Assembly (NCBI GenBank): GCA_963693305.1
Contig: OY855912.1
Coordinates: forward strand, 10,124,001 to 10,188,000
Direction: 5' to 3'
Source of the DNA: Meandrina meandrites
Lineage: Eukaryota; Cnidaria; Anthozoa; Scleractinia; Meandrinidae
Length of the DNA stretch: 64,000 bases
The notes below the pieces were generated by a model. It saw nothing but the letters and a program-made list of their open reading frames with translations, made no database searches and was not told where the DNA came from. Numbering within the stretch: position 1 is the stretch's first letter; every line of letters starts with the position of its first letter. The position numbers and the translations under genes were made by a program. Below, piece by piece: positions 14,224-25,291 of the stretch.

Positions 14224-17200
14224 GTGAGAGAGAGAGGTTGGGCACCAAAGCTCACTCGGATGCCCCAGTGCATACGAAATGCATTTTAATTAGATTCCCC
14301 TAAATACAAAATTTTAAGTTACGTTCGTTTGAGTTTGTTTTTGTTAGGATTTTTTCGGCCTTTTTTTCCAAGCCAAATGATCGAGTGTGGGCGTTATGGC
14401 TTAGAAACGTGCAGGTGGATATTGTTGGGTCACATAAGAGTTGCTTGTCTCAGGCCGTGAACACAGTTAGAATAAAACATGTCACCTTAGAGGTGCTTTG
14501 ACAAACTTTTGCTTTTTATTTTGAATTCATAGAACTAAGACAGTAATACAACTCAAATCGGTATTTCGAAGGTAAAAATGTTAGAACAGAGAAGATTTTT
14601 AAACATTACTTGAAATCAAGAGAAGCCTCTAAGAATATTCTTTTTGTTACAGGGCCTTAAATCAAGTGCTATAATCCCGGAGCGTTATGACTCCAGACCA
14701 GACAGCCCCGCTTTAGCAGCATCCAGATCCCGCAGTGGAAGCTCCGCCAATCAGCCCTCACCCCAGGTCCTTCGTCGGTCTAATTCGCCCGTCGTTCAAA
14801 AGGAGACTGACGCTGCGTGTGAGCTACATTCCGAGATGAGTGAAGTGTGTATGGACATGATGGCCAGATACACATTTGCTCCTTGTATGTCACAACCAAA
14901 CAGGTCAGAATTTTGACGCTCTTGTATTTGATTTGTAGTAAAGGTTAAGTATGTTTCTGTTCAGTCCTTCGGGTCGTCGAAATCGATGGGTTTAACAATA
15001 GCAGTGCTTAGCCAGATTCTGTCTAAGAGTATCTCTTGGTAATCCGCCTGAATGAGGTTCTTGTCTACCTTTATTCTTGTTACCTCTCAGCATTTTGTGT
15101 GTGATTTCTGTAGAACAATACTCGACAAATGACAGTAGCCCACCGTATAAAATTAAGTTTGACTAACAACATCTAGGATACAACCGGATAACGATTTACA
15201 ATATGGACAAAGGAGAAACACAATCCTCACCTGCCGCCCTCTGTCCATGCTGGAGTGAAAAGCACAAGCATAGGCATAAGCACATAAGAAGAACGACCGC
15301 ACTCATTCTTCTTATGCTGTCCTCGCAGTGCGGTTTTAAGTTGTACGAGCTTCTTGTTCTTCTTATGCTGTCCTCACAGCGCGGTTTTAAGTTGTACGAG
15401 CTTCTTGTTCTTCTTACGCTGTCCTCACCAGGAATCAACGCGACATAAAACATAAGCACAAGAAGAACGAATGATTTTGTTTTCTTGTGCTTGTGCTTAT
15501 TTTTAGTGAGGAGGGTATAAGACGAACGAATGCGTTCATTCGTATTACGAGCTTTGCTTATGCTTATGCTTGTGCCAATGCCCAGTAAAAACCAGCATTA
15601 ACACTTCGTGAAAGGTTTACCTCCCAAAACACTGATATATCTGTCAGGTATAAGCTCACAGTGACACTCACAGTAAGATTTTCTGCATTCAACAAATCAA
15701 CACGAGCTCGTTTTCTAAAAAAAAAGCTTTAGATAATTCAACGGAATTCGGTAAAAATGGTCATAAACCTTGTTTATTGTTCAGGACTAAAGCTGTGGAG
15801 TTCATGCTGGCCAGCGGTCACTCACGCACCTGGATGATTGCTAACACTATCGTAACGATAACCACTTCCGGTACGTACATTGCGATGGATGGAGTGTGCG
15901 ACAACTGTCTGGCGCTACGAAGGACTACGGATATTGCCTACAAAGGAAAGGCTAAAGCAGAGGCAAATGTCAAACAAAAGAGTGCTGCATTAGATGGTTC
16001 GACTGAGGATTCTGCTTCCCAGACTTCTAGCGACCAAGCGTCTGGCGCGGTTCAAAGTCGCGTGACTGCTTCTCAGGCTCCAGTTGGTGCTCAGCTAAAG
16101 AGCGGCAGCGAAGAATCCGCAAAGCCTGATTCTGCAAAGACAGAAGAAACTCGTAGCAGCACCGTTTCTGACCGGCGGCAAAGCGAGCCATTTGTTCCGG
16201 TCAATCCAATGAACTGTCAATGTGTGTGCCAAGGCTGGGCCGAGATCTTTATACGTCGACCCAGCGGGAATATCTCTTGGATCATGCGCATTCAGAATAG
16301 GGCTATGTCGTCATGTTTGGATAGTGACGTCAGTACTGCTATTGTGGACGATCCTCAAATTGGTGACTGTAAGTTTGGTTATTTTTTATTGCAGCTTGAT
16401 TACCACCTGGAAACACTTAATATTTACATGGGCAATGACTTTCTTTGGCCTTCATCGAGAGTTTCCTCAAATGATTTAGTATATTCGTTCAAAAATGCTT
16501 CAGATGTTACCAAATTTGTGTAGAATTTAATTTAAGGAAAAATGTTTTCTTCTTCTTGCACCATGAATATTTTTTCTTGAAAGAACGTGTTTTGTCGTTC
16601 ATACATGTATGTGGAATTTTTTATTTGACATATCTATTGAACTAAACAAGCATCAAGCCAAGGTGATCGCTAAGAAAGAAGTAGTTTTTACACCAGTAGT
16701 AGTTAGTATTTTCGACTGGCCAACTTGAACAATCTGCACGTGGTTAGCAAGTCGAAAGTCCAGGACCAACTGTCTTGGAAAAGTGTTCCTCTATAGTGGA
16801 ACGATACGCTTGATTCCTGCCCTGGCCGCGTGTGATTTCTTCAAGATAGCTACATCGAAGGCGGTGGTCTGATCAAACCATTCATCGCTTTTATTCATTC
16901 CTCTTGTGAATCTTCTGATAGTTTTTTAAGCTTTTTTTTCTCTTCTCCTTAGTTTTATCTCCACATAGTGAAAAGCACGGAGAGATCCTGAGCACCAGCA
17001 CAGAGAGTGGCTCGGTTATTGTTGATGTGGTCGGACAAATCAAAACCCCAGAGGGGAAGAGTGGAGTTACTTCTCATGACACAGGTTTGCCATACTGTGA
17101 ACCCTTCAATTTCATTTTAGGAAGTAGCTGTTCCTTTAGTCACTGGATGTTCTTTGGTGTTGTTGCGGTCAAACCCAATCATCAAATACATTTAAGAAAA

Positions 17201-20200
17201 CAAGTATCCTTTTAGCTCGGAAGTGATTTCCTTGGGAACAGAACCATAGCGACTGATAAGATAACGAAAAAATGCGACCTTACTGATGACCCTGATGGCA
17301 TTTTAAAACCTTCATTTAGGCACCGTCACCTAAACAGCAATCTCCCTTTCAGGCAGAAATTCCTCTCTACTACCAGTGGGGCATTGCCATACTTATCGTG
17401 TAAGGGAGTTTCCCCTCCCCCCCCCCCCACCCACCTCCGTGGGTTGTGTAGAAAAATAGTGATCATAGCAAAGCTGGAGAGCATAGGGCGTTCAGCTCTT
17501 CACCGAAAGTACAACTCTTTTAGCGCATTTTCTTGACCTCTGGCCAAGACAGGTTCTTTGCTTTCAGCTCAAAGGCAATCGCAGTGATGTTCGTCATAGG
17601 TTTTCGGAGTGTGTGCGCAATCCACTTCCACTTCCTCCTCTTAATGGTGGCCTCTGTGCCTGTATTATAGGACTCTCAACTTCCTATCGTTTCGTTTTCC
17701 TTTTGATACTAGCACGCGAAGAATCCCTCCCTACCCCTGACTGGCAGCTTGACAGCACTGATGGAGACAAACCTCTTGGACCTCCTCAGCTAGACCCAGT
17801 CCTAATCTACTCGCCAACCGGAAGCACGGACACTCTACCAAGCACACCTGCGGGGTCCATGGATTCTGAGGTCTTTGAAGGAAGGGACAGGCTCCTTAGC
17901 AGGAGTCCTAGGAAGGGACCTAATGTTTTTACGGTGAGTTTTAAAAATGTCTACTGGTTCCGGCGCGTTGACAACACGATGAATCGAACCTTTCGCAAAA
18001 TGGTTTCAGTTCAAAAAACTAAATGAAGTAGATTAGATTTTTTCCAACTTAACTTAACAATGTGAAAGATGAAATATTTAGAATGTCGCGAGCGTGGGAC
18101 AAAGAAAAAATCCGAGTCCCTGACGGGAATTGAGCCCATGACCTCCCAAACACTGGGCGGGCACTCTATCCACTGAGCTACGAGAACTCGTGGTGAGTAA
18201 GGCCATTCATATGTGACACGCGTCCTGCAAACTTGTTACTTAATTTGATTCGTAATGCATTGTTTCATTGCTTCTTCTATTTTCACTTCAGATGAGAGAG
18301 TCAGGATGCTCCGACATAGTTGGAAGTTTGAACACTACTCCGACTGAGGGTGATTCATTTTTATCAAAGCTTTTGTTTGTTTATTGTTTTTTTTCTCCGT
18401 GCATCTGTCAAGGATTACAAAATTGATTGAAAGTTCTTTTTTCATTCTGATTTCCAGATATCCCTCCTAGCAAGGCCAGAAAACAGACGCACTTTGAGAA
18501 GGTAAAAAAAATACACTTGTTTTATTGTGTGATCATAACAGTTTCTTGACCTCCACAGGCAAACAAAAGAACCAGTAACTATGACGCTGTACGTTCTTAA
18601 CTGTTACAAATTTTACTAAGTGACGCTCTTTCAAATCCACTTTTTGTACAATCTGGACGTACGTACCCTTGAAGTTCACTCCCTACTGTAAAACTCCTTT
18701 TGATTTCACATTGTGTTCCAAAAGTCGTGAGACTCTTGGTTAGCTAGGCCATTTTTCCAGGTTCATATGTGACACGCGTCCCGCATACCGCTAGGATCAC
18801 CAATGTCGAAAGCAACATTGTGTAGCCTGCATTGCAGCCGGACGTGTCACATAATCCTCGGAATTGGACTATACCGGCGGTTAAGACTGTCTGCGACGCA
18901 GGCTACATATGTGTAAAATTCTAAAAACTTCTGAGTCAACGACGACCAACATTGTTAGAAGACAAGTTACTGCAACGGTTGTGGAAAGTCGAATTCATCT
19001 CTACTAGCAAGGAGTGTAATGTTTTCTGCAATTTGTCTTTTAATTATTTAGAGATGTGTTACAAGTTGTATGAACATTTTCTTGTGTAACAAGAACTTGA
19101 ATTGTAGCCAATTGTCGTGTGAACCTCTTGGACTGTATGGCCAGCTTAGCTTTTGCAAAAAAAAAAATGTCTAGGGAGGCTTAAACACTTCACCAATGAC
19201 TTTGCTGTTTTCGTTTTAGCCGGAACTGGGTGTCTCTCCCGCTGATCATTTCTCAGTCTCCTCGCTGCCAGGACTGAACCAGCTGGAGCAAAAGAGAAGA
19301 GACGAAACGAGATATCTCTCGTCGTCCGAGATGTACCGGGTAAGATAGCTTGATTGGGAAGAACTTAGAAATAAGAATAAAAACTTAGTTGAGAGACGTA
19401 TTTTATCTACGAACATGAATACCTACACCTTATTCAATGGTTTAACATAATACGCGCGGATATTTTGCGAGTTGCGTAGTATTTATTTTGTTGCAGTTGT
19501 TCAGTTTTAACTTATTCATGGTGATATTTGTCTTTCTGTGCAGCTCGCAAGTGACGAAGAAAGTGTACAGTCGCTCAATGTTGAAGACAGTGCGGACCAC
19601 ACTGGTAAGAAATGTTAAGCAAATAGACAGACTGTGGTAAACCTCCGACAAAGAAAACACAGAGCTTATAACTAACAAGGGAATCGAACTAAAGATTCTC
19701 ACATTTCAACACTCCACTTTAACCTTCTTTAAGGTTGACCTGTACGCATTATGTCACAATCTTATCACCGGCCTTCTCTAACTTTTTACCTGGGGCGCGA
19801 CATGTTAATATAAATCGATTACAGCTCGTGATTCACATCAAATTGATGACTACACAGAAAAGAATTTCCCCGATCCCCTTCAGTAGAAATCCTAATTTTT
19901 GGGTATTCACGCGTATACACGCTTATTCCCTTTAGAGGTACGGGCATTTGATATTCCCCTCTTCCTCTGCCTTCCTTTTCGTCTACGAAATGACAGATTC
20001 TTGTTGCTTTTATTACAGGAGACCAAAATATGCAGACACCAGAGGCAGATGCACCTCAACATCGTACAGTCAGTCCGGCCAAGAAAGCCGAGAGACCTAA
20101 ATCACTTCCTTACCATTCCCGTAGCGTAGAGTCTTGTGTGATAAGGGAGAGCCCCGAGTTCGCATTAGACAGAGTATTCAATGAACACGACAAAAGCGCT

Positions 20201-23200
20201 TTTACCACGAGCCTCGACTCCGGTGCAAGCAGAGGTCACCAGATTCCCTCGCGTTCACCTAAACCGCGGGGACATGTGCAAGACCAAAACCCTGGTGTCC
20301 AGGCTCTTAAGAAAGCCAAGTTGAAGAAGTCGTCAAGCATCAGTTCACCAATCAGGAGGAGAAGAGACTTGGATCATTCGGAGCACTCGCCATTCACGTC
20401 TCCTCGCCAGGGAAGAAGTGTGAAAAGCAAGGAAGCTGAGGATAGATTTGGTTACACGATTAGCGTCGGCGATGCCAAGAAAAGTACATCATCACCAGAG
20501 TTGTCTTCACCACCTGCCTTCCCTAAAGGTAAGTAGCTTCTTTCACAGTAAAACCACGAGCTCGAGCCATCTGTGAGGGAATTGTAAGCGAGACGCTGGC
20601 TAGTTGAACGTCGCTCGTCGCAACAGCAAGTCAAAAAGGACTGTTTTTTTTAATTATTCCAGCTTATAACTTCGTGTTTACCTCTCTAGTGCCAACCCTT
20701 GGTAAAAGAGAGTCTGCTAAGCGGCTGGCATCTCGATCCAGCTTGATGCCCATCGGAGGAGCTCCTCAGTCCACCAGCAGGTCTTCCAGATCAGCACCAA
20801 TGGTCGGGGACCTCTCGGATACGGGACCTAAGGAGCCCCCTATATTGGTGACCCCGTCAGAATCTTTCAGGTACCCCTTGGACCCTTGCTTTGTCTTTCT
20901 GCAGTTGTATCATGCGTCCTTCTTGGGTCCAGTCCACGAGAAGCCTCAGCCTCTCCCTGATGGCGAGGTGAGTTGCTAGTGTTGTTTACAAACTTGTGGC
21001 TAAAGTTGTTTTCTTTACACACGCTTACAACTCTTTGATAACAAATCTGAAATCCTGAGTGGTTCAATATTATTTCTTCATAGAGATTGAGTCACGTTGA
21101 CTAGGGGAAAAAGAAAATCACCAACTGGGGTATATTTTCCTGTTGTACTACCAAATTCTTATAAGAAATAGTGATATAAATGTGAAGCAATTAGTTGTGA
21201 GAATCAGTGTCGCAGAAACTCGAATTATCATTTTAGTTGGCGACGATTTGTTGATCACATGTAGTGTGAAAAATTCTTCTTTCCAAATTCAATTTTCAAA
21301 GTGAAAATGAAAACGAAATATTAACGAAATGAAGTATTTCTTAGCAAGACAACAATCAAAATTGCTTCATAAGTGATGAAAAAGCTATTTACTTTTCCGT
21401 TCTCAAGTGACTTCGTTATCGTTGCATAGTAGGTAAAGGTAAAGTCTGTATACGAGCCTAGTGGCCCATCAGGCCGGAGCTTATCCCGGTTTCCGTAGCA
21501 TGAAGCGACTAGGAGTATTGCTACTCCCCCCTGGATGGGACGCTAGTCCATCGCAGGGTTACCCCCAGCAGTAAATTCGCCGGTACCCATTTATACACCT
21601 GGGTGGAGAGAGGCACTATGAGAGTAAAGTATCTTGCCCAAGAACACAACGCAGTACCCCGGGCAGGGCTCGAACCCGGACCGCCCTATCCGGAGTCCAG
21701 CGCACTAACCATTAGGCCACCGCCCCTCCCACATCGTAGTTTAGAAAAAACATAAAGCAGCAGTATTTTCTTGAATTTTGTTTCCCTGGTTAGGTTATTG
21801 AACGAGCCATCAAATGCTTGGACCGCATTCCTCCTTACGATACTCACAAGATCGGTGTCATCTATGTGGGACCTGGGCAGCACGATAACGAGGCTGCGAT
21901 CTTGCGCAATGTTTACGGGTCCTCCCGCTACATGAAGTTTCTCGCGGGTCTCGGGACCCTTGTTCGGCTGAGGGACTGTCCGCCCGCCGAGATTTACACT
22001 GGAGGACTAGACAGGAATGGAGCGGACGGCGAATTTGCATACAGCTGGCAGGATGATATTTGTCAAGGTAGCTAAATATATTTAAAAAAATAAGCTAACT
22101 GTTTTAGAGAACGGGAATGAAACAAATGCAATCAAAAGCTGAATTTTTGGTTGACGGGAAAAGTGACTGAAAATATTGTGTTAACGTGTAAAGTACCTCT
22201 AGTTGTATATTATCAAAGGAACAGTTGGACCACAACTGGGACAAGAAGTGTTCTTCACGTGCTCAATTCGTTCCTCGCCAGAATTACCGTAACTAGCTTC
22301 ATAACTAAACCAGATGTTCCTGTATAAAGATTAATAAAAAGTAAATAATAAGAAAAAAACAAATTAGGCAAAGAATTAAACATTTTTTAAATTTAATTGG
22401 CTTTGCCTTTTGTTTTTGTTGCTTTTCACAACTTATGAAGTCATGATGCTTTGTTTTGTTGTTTTTCTTTTACCCAAAGAGATCTATCTTTGTCTTGTTT
22501 TTTTTTTTAATAAAATAATTTTTTTTCCATAGTCATTTTCCATGTGGCCACATTGATGCCGACCAGAGACTCGGACCCAGGCTGCAACTCCAAAAAGATG
22601 CACATTGGTAACGACTTTGTAACCATCTTGTATAACGATTCACAACAGGCGGTCAAGTTTGGCAGAATTAAAGTAAGTCGGAGCTTTGTTCATAAATTTG
22701 TCAAACTAAGAGAATCAAACGTAAATCAGCGGCTGGCGTTCTTAGCTCCTGTTGATCTTAGTTTTGGCTAGGTTATGAGCAGTTTCTTTATTTACCAACG
22801 CTTTTCCGTAGCGCGAAAACCGCGCGAAAAGTATGCGAAGCCGTGTGACTCGCGCGCATGATCTAAGGAAACGCTTCGAGTGCAGTCGGGTGAAAACTGA
22901 TTGGTGGAGACAAAGTTCGATTCTTGTCGAGGAGGGTCTTCAGTTGACGTAAATTTGCAATTTTCAGTTACCGTCCTGACCATGATTGAAGAGCTATTCA
23001 TTGGTTGTTGCTTGTGGACCAAATTAACTTTAAAAGCCTTTCTGTGTGGCGTACTGTAAAGGCCATCCTTTGTTATGATTGCTTACTTCTCACTGAAATG
23101 ATTTCATTTTGTTGTTTAACTTGCCGTACGGACATCTATCACATCTCTCCTAGAGTCACTTTTCATTCTTTTGAAAGCACGCGCAAGTTGGCCACTTCTC

Positions 23201-24433
23201 CGTTTTGGGGGATGTCACGCAACACTCCTCCCAAGCGTGCGTTGTGTGGCATCCCAAAAACAGCTGCAGGGCGACTCGAGTTGGCCGTACAGTGAAAAAC
23301 GGGAAACAATCGAGCGGGAAACGAGCCTTCTGAAGCATTTTCCTAAAAAGAATATGGGGGATGATTATACTCTCGATCTATCCGTGCGTTTTAATACTTC
23401 TTCTCCCAACATCAGGGTCAGTTCAATTTTGCTGAAGTGTTGATTAAACCGCTCGATAACGCATCCAACATGGTAACCGTGAGATTCAAAGATGAGCTGA
23501 AGGATTTACTCACTGACACAGGGACGCGAGTCATCTCGGACAACAACCTTCCTCGCTTGGTCAGGCAGCTAGTCGTACATATCAATGTAAGTGAAGACTA
23601 ATTATTATGTTGCGGAACGCGCTCTCATAAAAGCGTAGATTTTGCGGGTTTGCGGCAGATAGAAACAAGCCCAAAAGCGCAGTTTTTTTTCTTGGAATAT
23701 ATGATGTCCTGTGATACTGACATACATATCGGACGTGCTAGTCACTGGGTTGAGGGGTGGGGAGTAGGGGTGGGGAGTACCCGGTGGAGGTAGGAGAAGA
23801 CTGCGTAGCACGTCTGTGTAGAGGATAACCCCGTTTACAACTATGGCCAGGTTTTCTTTGACACCTTGCTCACGGTTTTTTCTTTATCACGGTTTTGTTA
23901 TTGCTTAAAATTGTCCAGTGAGTGCTAAGAAAGAGAACACAAGCCTTCAGCCATATTACGTAAAAGTGACAAGTAATGATTACTTCCCCCCTAAAGTCTA
24001 GTATTACAACAAATACAATAAAGTGATTTGGGAAGAAAATATAACAGAACGAAACATTTAAAACAGATGAAGAAATACTCCTAGCATCTACGTAGGTAAA
24101 TGACTAGTAGTTTCTGTCTAACACAAGATATTTGTTTTTAAGAGATCTCATGTGTCTATTTTGTGCCTTTAACGCCCTCTTATAGTGGCTTGCATTTTGT
24201 TTTTGCAGATGGCTTCTGTTATTCATCAAAGTCAGAAGCGGCCAACAGACGCGTACGGCTGTAACTGGCTCGAGCGATTACGTCAGATTAAGCGCGTGCG
24301 TACTAAGGCAGCCGCGGAGAACTTCTCAGTTCCCAGCAGTCCTATCAGAAAGATATCTCCTCTACCAGGGATGCGCCTGTCATCTCTACCGGTCACCGGT
24401 CTTACGGACTTCACTGAGTACATCATGAATTAG
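878..24433 (+). CDS. TSC2: Tuberin (TSC2), partial: 34 C-terminal coding exons
   Basis: Tuberin is the GTPase-activating subunit of the TSC complex. It turns off Rheb on lysosomes and so restrains mTORC1. Exons by GT-AG sites and continuous frame: 878-1003, 2165-2238, 2671-2797, 3011-3154, 3868-4011, 4780-4883, 5458-5539, 6162-6317, 7165-7224, 7986-8054, 8277-8399, 8928-9043, 9327-9417, 10153-10275, 11218-11301, 11643-11693, 12336-12442, 12965-13047, 13533-13626, 14121-14223, 14653-14903, 15785-16368, 16953-17084, 17713-17933, 18292-18349, 18458-18501, 19220-19339, 19544-19604, 20019-20528, 20690-20967, 21794-22067, 22533-22672, 23416-23586, 24209-24433. The total of 5130 nt divides by three and ends in TAG. 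Exon 1 here aligns to roughly residue 215 of the human protein, so the N terminus and start codon lie left of the window. The whole protein should exceed 1900 residues, slightly longer than human tuberin (1807). Exon edges are by eye; alternative splicing was not assessed. Confidence 0.96.
1437..1567. mobile_element. Palindromic MITE in TSC2 intron
   Basis: Two arms of about 50 bp are reverse complements: AACTGCCCACCTACCCCTCC (from about 1460) and its mirror ending at 1567, with outer ends GGATCAGTT / AACTGATCC. The short loop holds CTTACTTCTC. It encodes no protein. A non-autonomous foldback or DNA transposon is the best reading. Confidence 0.75.
4063..4153. repeat. (AACC)n microsatellite beside a TSC2 splice donor
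   Basis: About 22 near-perfect AACC units begin 51 bp after the donor of TSC2 window exon 5 (exon end 4011). It yields long artificial reading frames of repeated N-Q-P-T or W-L-V-G. Confidence 0.95.
4384..4660. repeat. Degenerate GACY/GACTGACC tetranucleotide satellite
   Basis: This is a roughly 275-bp run of diverged tetramers (GACT, GACC, GACG, AACC) on the plus strand, next to the cleaner (AACC)n tract. It looks like an older, mutated expansion of the same locus. The reverse strand reads as a Ser/Val-rich peptide that is not a gene. Confidence 0.85.
6409..6488. repeat. Degenerate (GAACAC)n hexamer repeat
   Basis: Hexamers of the form GA(A/T)CAC, GGACAC and AAACAC tile this stretch of a TSC2 intron. 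They resemble the hexamer cores in the elements at 10821 and 15247. Confidence 0.8.
7418..7724 (+). mobile_element. tRNA-derived SINE, full-length copy
   Basis: The 5' end resembles a tRNA: an A box in GTGGCCTAATGGTTAGT and a B box GGGTTCGAGC about 40 nt later. A unique body of about 210 nt follows, then a short tandem tail of TTTACC units. It lies in a TSC2 intron in gene orientation. Related copies are at 21430-21730 (-), 48724-48990 (+, decayed), 56843-56993 (-, internally deleted) and a scrap near 39112. Confidence 0.88.
10821..11184. mobile_element. TIR element with (CATAAG)n arms and TTA target duplication
   Basis: The ends are AGGCTGGTTTTCACTAGCG and its exact reverse complement, flanked on both sides by TTA. 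This fits the 3-bp target site of PIF/Harbinger-type elements. The arms next to the ends consist of CATAAG/CACAAG hexamers, and an inner short palindrome surrounds GAACGAACGTTGTTCGTTC. No transposase is encoded, so this is a MITE in a TSC2 intron. Confidence 0.8.
13300..13355. repeat. (GGTGGC)n GC-rich minisatellite
   Basis: This GC-rich tract of GGCGGC then GGTGGC repeats sits in the intron after TSC2 window exon 18. It is far more GC-rich than its surroundings and encodes Thr-Ala or Ala-Pro runs only by accident. Confidence 0.9.
14653..20528 (+). CDS. TSC2: TSC2 low-complexity hinge exons (window exons 21-29)
   Basis: These exons encode a serine-, proline- and lysine-rich linker of about 660 residues. 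Two islands are conserved: [11 protein letters not shown] with [19 protein letters not shown], and [18 protein letters not shown], the latter near 16240-16287. The rest is poorly conserved, as in other animals. An Akt-type motif R-S-R-S-G-S is encoded at 14725-14742, in the position of human Ser939. The core G-Y-T-I-S of the human Thr1462 site is at 20450-20464 but lacks the basic residues (see findings). Exon 29 (510 nt) contains many Ser-Pro dipeptides, potential proline-directed phosphosites. Confidence 0.92.
15247..15600. mobile_element. Second (CATAAG)n-type TIR element, diverged
   Basis: It has the same hexamer cores (AAGCACAAGCATAGGCATAAG... and GCTTATGCTTATGCTTGTG) and a right end AAAAACCAGCATTA related to the element at 10821. 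Inside are two copies of a unit containing TTAAGTTGTACGAGCTTCTT, about 60 bp apart. The left terminus is degraded, so no target duplication is seen. It is intronic in TSC2. Confidence 0.65.
18085..18196 (-). mobile_element. tRNA-derived SINE fragment, second family
   Basis: On the minus strand, TCGTAGCTCAGTGGATAGAG (A-box region) is followed 35 nt later by GGGCTCAATTCCC (B box) and then an A/T-rich body. It resembles a tRNA head plus SINE body and is intronic in TSC2. A related plus-strand copy is at 37345-37465. Confidence 0.75.
18821..18907. mobile_element. Short MITE with TGTAGCCTGC ends
   Basis: The 87-bp element starts TGTAGCCTGCATTGCAG and ends CTGCGACGCAGGCTACA, an imperfect terminal inverted repeat. 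It is intronic in TSC2. The element at 37871-37975 has similar GTAGCCTGCGTGCAG ends. Confidence 0.6.
20690..24433 (+). CDS. TSC2: TSC2 Rap/Rheb-GAP catalytic exons (window exons 30-34)
   Basis: These five exons encode the RapGAP-fold domain that stimulates GTP hydrolysis by Rheb. Visible landmarks are [49 protein letters not shown] and [13 protein letters not shown]. The catalytic asparagine thumb of RapGAP proteins (human tuberin Asn1643) is the Asn of GNDFV, codon 22610-22612, and is intact. C-terminal matches include [13 protein letters not shown] and [13 protein letters not shown], ending TDFTEYIMN. No catalytic residue looks lost, so the enzyme should be active. Confidence 0.96.
21430..21730 (-). 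mobile_element. tRNA-derived SINE, full-length copy
   Basis: This is the minus-strand copy of the SINE at 7418, with tail GGTAAAGGTAAAG at its low-coordinate end and the tRNA-like head (GAACCCGGACCG reversed, TAACCATTAGGCCACC) at its high end. It ends about 60 bp before the acceptor of a GAP-domain exon (21794) in TSC2, antisense to the gene. Confidence 0.88.
23205..23258. repeat. Imperfect hairpin in TSC2 GAP-domain intron
   Basis: GGGGGATGTCACGCAACACT pairs imperfectly with AGCGTGCGTTGTGTGGCATC across a short loop. It is probably the centre of another palindromic repeat. Confidence 0.45.
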
Positions 24434-25034
24434 GGACTGTTGAATTATCGAAAAATAATCTATTGTTCACAAAAGAATGGCAGAGGTCTATAAGGGCAAT
24501 CTAATACCTCGCAATTAATGTTAAACCTGTCTAGTTACGCAGCTCTGAAGAAGAAAACAATTACATGTTCGTGTCTTCAAAACGATTTTTGATCGTGTGG
24601 AGCTAAGCAGCTTTAGTGTGCATGCAAGCACACTAAAGCTTGCCATGGTGTCGGTGGAAAGAGAATATTTAAATATCTGTAGAAATGCGCTGTAGTTATG
24701 TCGTGATAAAATGTAACAACGTCAAAAAATGAGATTTAATTACGAAGATGTCAGAAATTATTCATTATTATAGATAGGGAAATGAAATAAGCATAGAATA
24801 CAAATTTCAATCTTACTAATTTGCTTGTGTTAAAATGAATTTTTTTTAACAAGCTATTTAAATCAAAACAAATAAAAAATCAACCCGCTTCACTCAATTC
24901 TGTTGTTAAAAAACAGGTTTGACCAGTTAATTACGGGAACAAGTATTTTTTCAACTGAGCTCATGTTGCAAAGATTAAAAGAGGAAATGAAAGCTTCGAC
25001 ATTAACTTCTACCTTACTAAATTACTTTTACAGG
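24434..25034 (+). other. TSC2 3' untranslated region and downstream AT-rich sequence
   Basis: No coding potential is seen. The small palindrome TTTAGTGTGCATGCAAGCACACTAAA (24611-24636) can form a hairpin in the transcript. The first AATAAA is at 24871-24876, a candidate polyadenylation signal about 440 nt after the stop. Confidence 0.45.
24871..24876 (+). terminator. Candidate TSC2 polyadenylation signal
   Basis: This is the first canonical AATAAA downstream of the TSC2 stop. A second AATAAA is at 25449-25454. Only a transcript end would choose between them. Confidence 0.35.
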
Positions 25035-25037
25035 TTT

Positions 25038-25291
25038 TAGAGCAGTTTTGAATTGAGTGTCGTAAAACCAAATCAAAGTAATCACTCTGACCAATCACAA
25101 AGGACACAAACATTTAAATGATCCAATCAAAACTTGAAGCAAAACGTGCGCAAGTGAGTCACGATTGGTTTTAGTTTTACTTCTGATTGGTTGAGAAAAT
25201 GGCGCGAGTTTTTGAACCAATCACTAAGCATAGTAACGCAAAACCGGAGCAAATGCTGATTGCTTTCGACACTCAAGTGAAAATCGCTCTA
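25038..25291. mobile_element. TIR element (MITE), TAGAGC ends
   Basis: The left end TAGAGCAGTTTTGAATTGAG matches the reverse complement of the right end (ACTCAAGTGAAAATCGCTCTA) at most positions over 25 bp. The ends are consistent with a TA target site. The interior contains CCAAT-like inverted pieces but no reading frame. Confidence 0.65.
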
